Shown here one piece after another: positions 5,823 through 6,563 of a DNA stretch of 6,563 nt (positions are counted from its first letter, which is position 1; each line of letters starts with the position of its first letter). This DNA comes from Pseudomonadota bacterium (GTDB lineage: Bacteria > Pseudomonadota > Alphaproteobacteria > Acetobacterales > Acetobacteraceae), in contig JAKAZX010000232.1 in NCBI GenBank assembly GCA_021826485.1, positions 1 through 6,563 of the forward strand, given 5' to 3'. The position numbers and the translations under genes were made by a program. The notes under the pieces are model-generated. The model worked only from the letters and a program-made list of their open reading frames with translations. It ran no database searches and was not told the origin of the DNA.

Positions 5823-6515
5823 GTGCAGCGCGCCACCCCCCAGGCCGGGCCGGAGATCGCAGCCCCGGATACCGACTGCCCGCTGTGCCCGCGGCTCGCC
5901 GCCTATCGCACGGCGCAGCGGGCCGCGCATCCGGACTGGTTCAACGCCCCGGTGCCGAGCTTCGGCGGGACGGAGGCGCGGCTGCTGATCGTCGGCCTCG
6001 CCCCGGGGGTGAAGGGTGCCAACCGCACCGGCCGCCCGTTCACCGGCGACCATGCCGGCATCCTGCTCTATCGCACCCTGCTGTCGCGCGGTCTCGCCAG
6101 CGGCAGCTACCGCGCCGATCCGGCGGATGGCGTCACGCTGCACGACTGCCGCATCGCCAATGCGGTGCGCTGCGTGCCGCCGGCCAATCTGCCGGAACCG
6201 GCGGAGGTGACGACGTGCAACCGCTTCCTGCGCGGCGAATTGCAGGGCATGCCGCAGTTGCGCGCGGTGCTGGCACTCGGCGTGCTGGCGCATGCCGCGG
6301 TGCTGAAGGCGTACGGCATTCCGCCCGCCCGCATCCGCTTCCGCCACGGCGCAGTACACGAACTGCCGGACGGGCTGCTGCTGGCCGACAGCTATCATGT
6401 GTCCCGCTACAACACGCAGACCGGCCGGCTGACCGAGGCGATGTTCGAGGCGGTGATCGACGATCTGCTGGCGCGCCTGCGCGCGGCGGAAACGGGGGCG
6501 ACGGTGTCGGCATGA
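5823..6515 (+). CDS. Uracil-DNA glycosylase, Fe-S type, family 5 (UDGb)-like
   Basis: 230-residue DNA repair enzyme expected to excise uracil (from cytosine deamination) and perhaps other deaminated bases. Motif A is GLAPGVKGANRTGRPFTGD (58-76), typical of family 5 with GLAP rather than the GEAPG of family 4 and without a catalytic acid at that position. Cysteines suited to a 4Fe-4S cluster are C19 and C22 (CPLC) and C117 and C132 (NAVRCVPP ... TTCNRF), with C109 extra. Motif B is YHVSRYNTQTGRLT (191-204), HVS instead of the more usual HPS. The start is taken as GTG at 5823, four bases after the NYN stop. There is no good Shine-Dalgarno, so translational coupling is likely. The frame remains open upstream inside the NYN gene, but the peptide there is Arg-rich shadow sequence. 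The end overlaps the following start codon (ATGA). Family 5 is favoured over family 4; exact specificity is not readable. Confidence 0.92.
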   Translation: MQRATPQAGPEIAAPDTDCPLCPRLAAYRTAQRAAHPDWFNAPVPSFGGTEARLLIVGLAPGVKGANRTGRPFTGDHAGILLYRTLLSRGLASGSYRADPADGVTLHDCRIANAVRCVPPANLPEPAEVTTCNRFLRGELQGMPQLRAVLALGVLAHAAVLKAYGIPPARIRFRHGAVHELPDGLLLADSYHVSRYNTQTGRLTEAMFEAVIDDLLARLRAAETGATVSA

Positions 6516-6563
6516 ACCGCCGTCGCGCAGCATCCGGCGCGGCGCCCGCGCCCCAATCCGGCG
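6512..6563 (+). CDS. Start of an unidentified gene (partial, runs off the right edge)
   Basis: An ATG at 6512 overlaps the TGA of the glycosylase gene (ATGA), and the frame stays open to the end of the window, reading MNRRRAASGAAPAPQSG. Seventeen codons are too few to identify. The N-terminus is basic then Ala/Pro-rich, with no obvious signal peptide. GGCGACGGTG upstream is only a weak ribosome site. The tight overlap is the main support that this is a third gene of the NYN-UDG operon. It does not start like RpoZ, which often lies near such genes in alphaproteobacteria. Confidence 0.45.
   Translation, partial: MNRRRAASGAAPAPQSG

Noticed and set aside
5721..6533. A 270-residue minus-strand frame opposite the uracil-DNA glycosylase gene.
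   Set aside because: Low-complexity Arg/Ala/Gly-rich antisense shadow. The plus-strand gene has clear glycosylase motifs and cluster cysteines.

Overview
The window is very GC-rich and nearly gap-free. Codon use is strongly G/C-ending and genes overlap by a few bases. No mobile element, RNA gene, CRISPR array or long repeat was seen. The protein types and the folK / NYN / uracil-DNA glycosylase block suggest an alphaproteobacterium, perhaps of the Acetobacteraceae/Rhodospirillales type. That placement is inference from gene content and composition, not a database match.

Left two thirds (1-4499, all minus strand): a compact five-gene sugar or sugar-acid uptake and catabolism operon, read from right to left. 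The order is a periplasmic family-1 substrate-binding protein, a GntR/FCD regulator, an enolase-superfamily (mandelate racemase/rhamnonate dehydratase-like) acid-sugar dehydratase, a MalF/GtsB-type permease, and a MalG/GtsC-type permease cut off by the left edge. The binding protein and permeases resemble the GtsABC glucose/mannose transporter more than the maltose system. The ATPase is not in the window and would be expected further left. Neighbouring genes overlap by 4 or 8 bases or lie 3 or 13 bases apart, so the five are almost certainly one transcript. The presumed logic is that the ligand crosses the inner membrane through the transporter, it or its oxidised acid is dehydrated by the enolase-family enzyme, and the FCD domain of the regulator senses an acid intermediate. 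The exact substrate cannot be read from the sequence.

Middle (4500-5206): a 102-bp leader before the binding protein carries a strong Shine-Dalgarno, an imperfect operator-like palindrome and a weak hairpin just after folK. Then comes folK (minus strand, folate biosynthesis). A 134-bp divergent spacer with a plausible sigma70 promoter and a GC hairpin follows.

Right (5207-6563, plus strand): a NYN/LabA-type putative ribonuclease, a family-5-like Fe-S uracil-DNA glycosylase starting at GTG four bases later, and the first 17 codons of a third gene beginning in an ATGA overlap. These look like a housekeeping nucleic-acid maintenance operon divergent from folK. The sugar operon appears to be an accessory catabolic unit beside this core block.

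I see no clearly new defence or mobile system. The points most worth a second look are the uncertain substrate of the dehydratase plus GtsA-like transporter, the regulator lodged inside the transporter operon, the same-frame stop between dehydratase and permease, and the coupled NYN/UDG pair.
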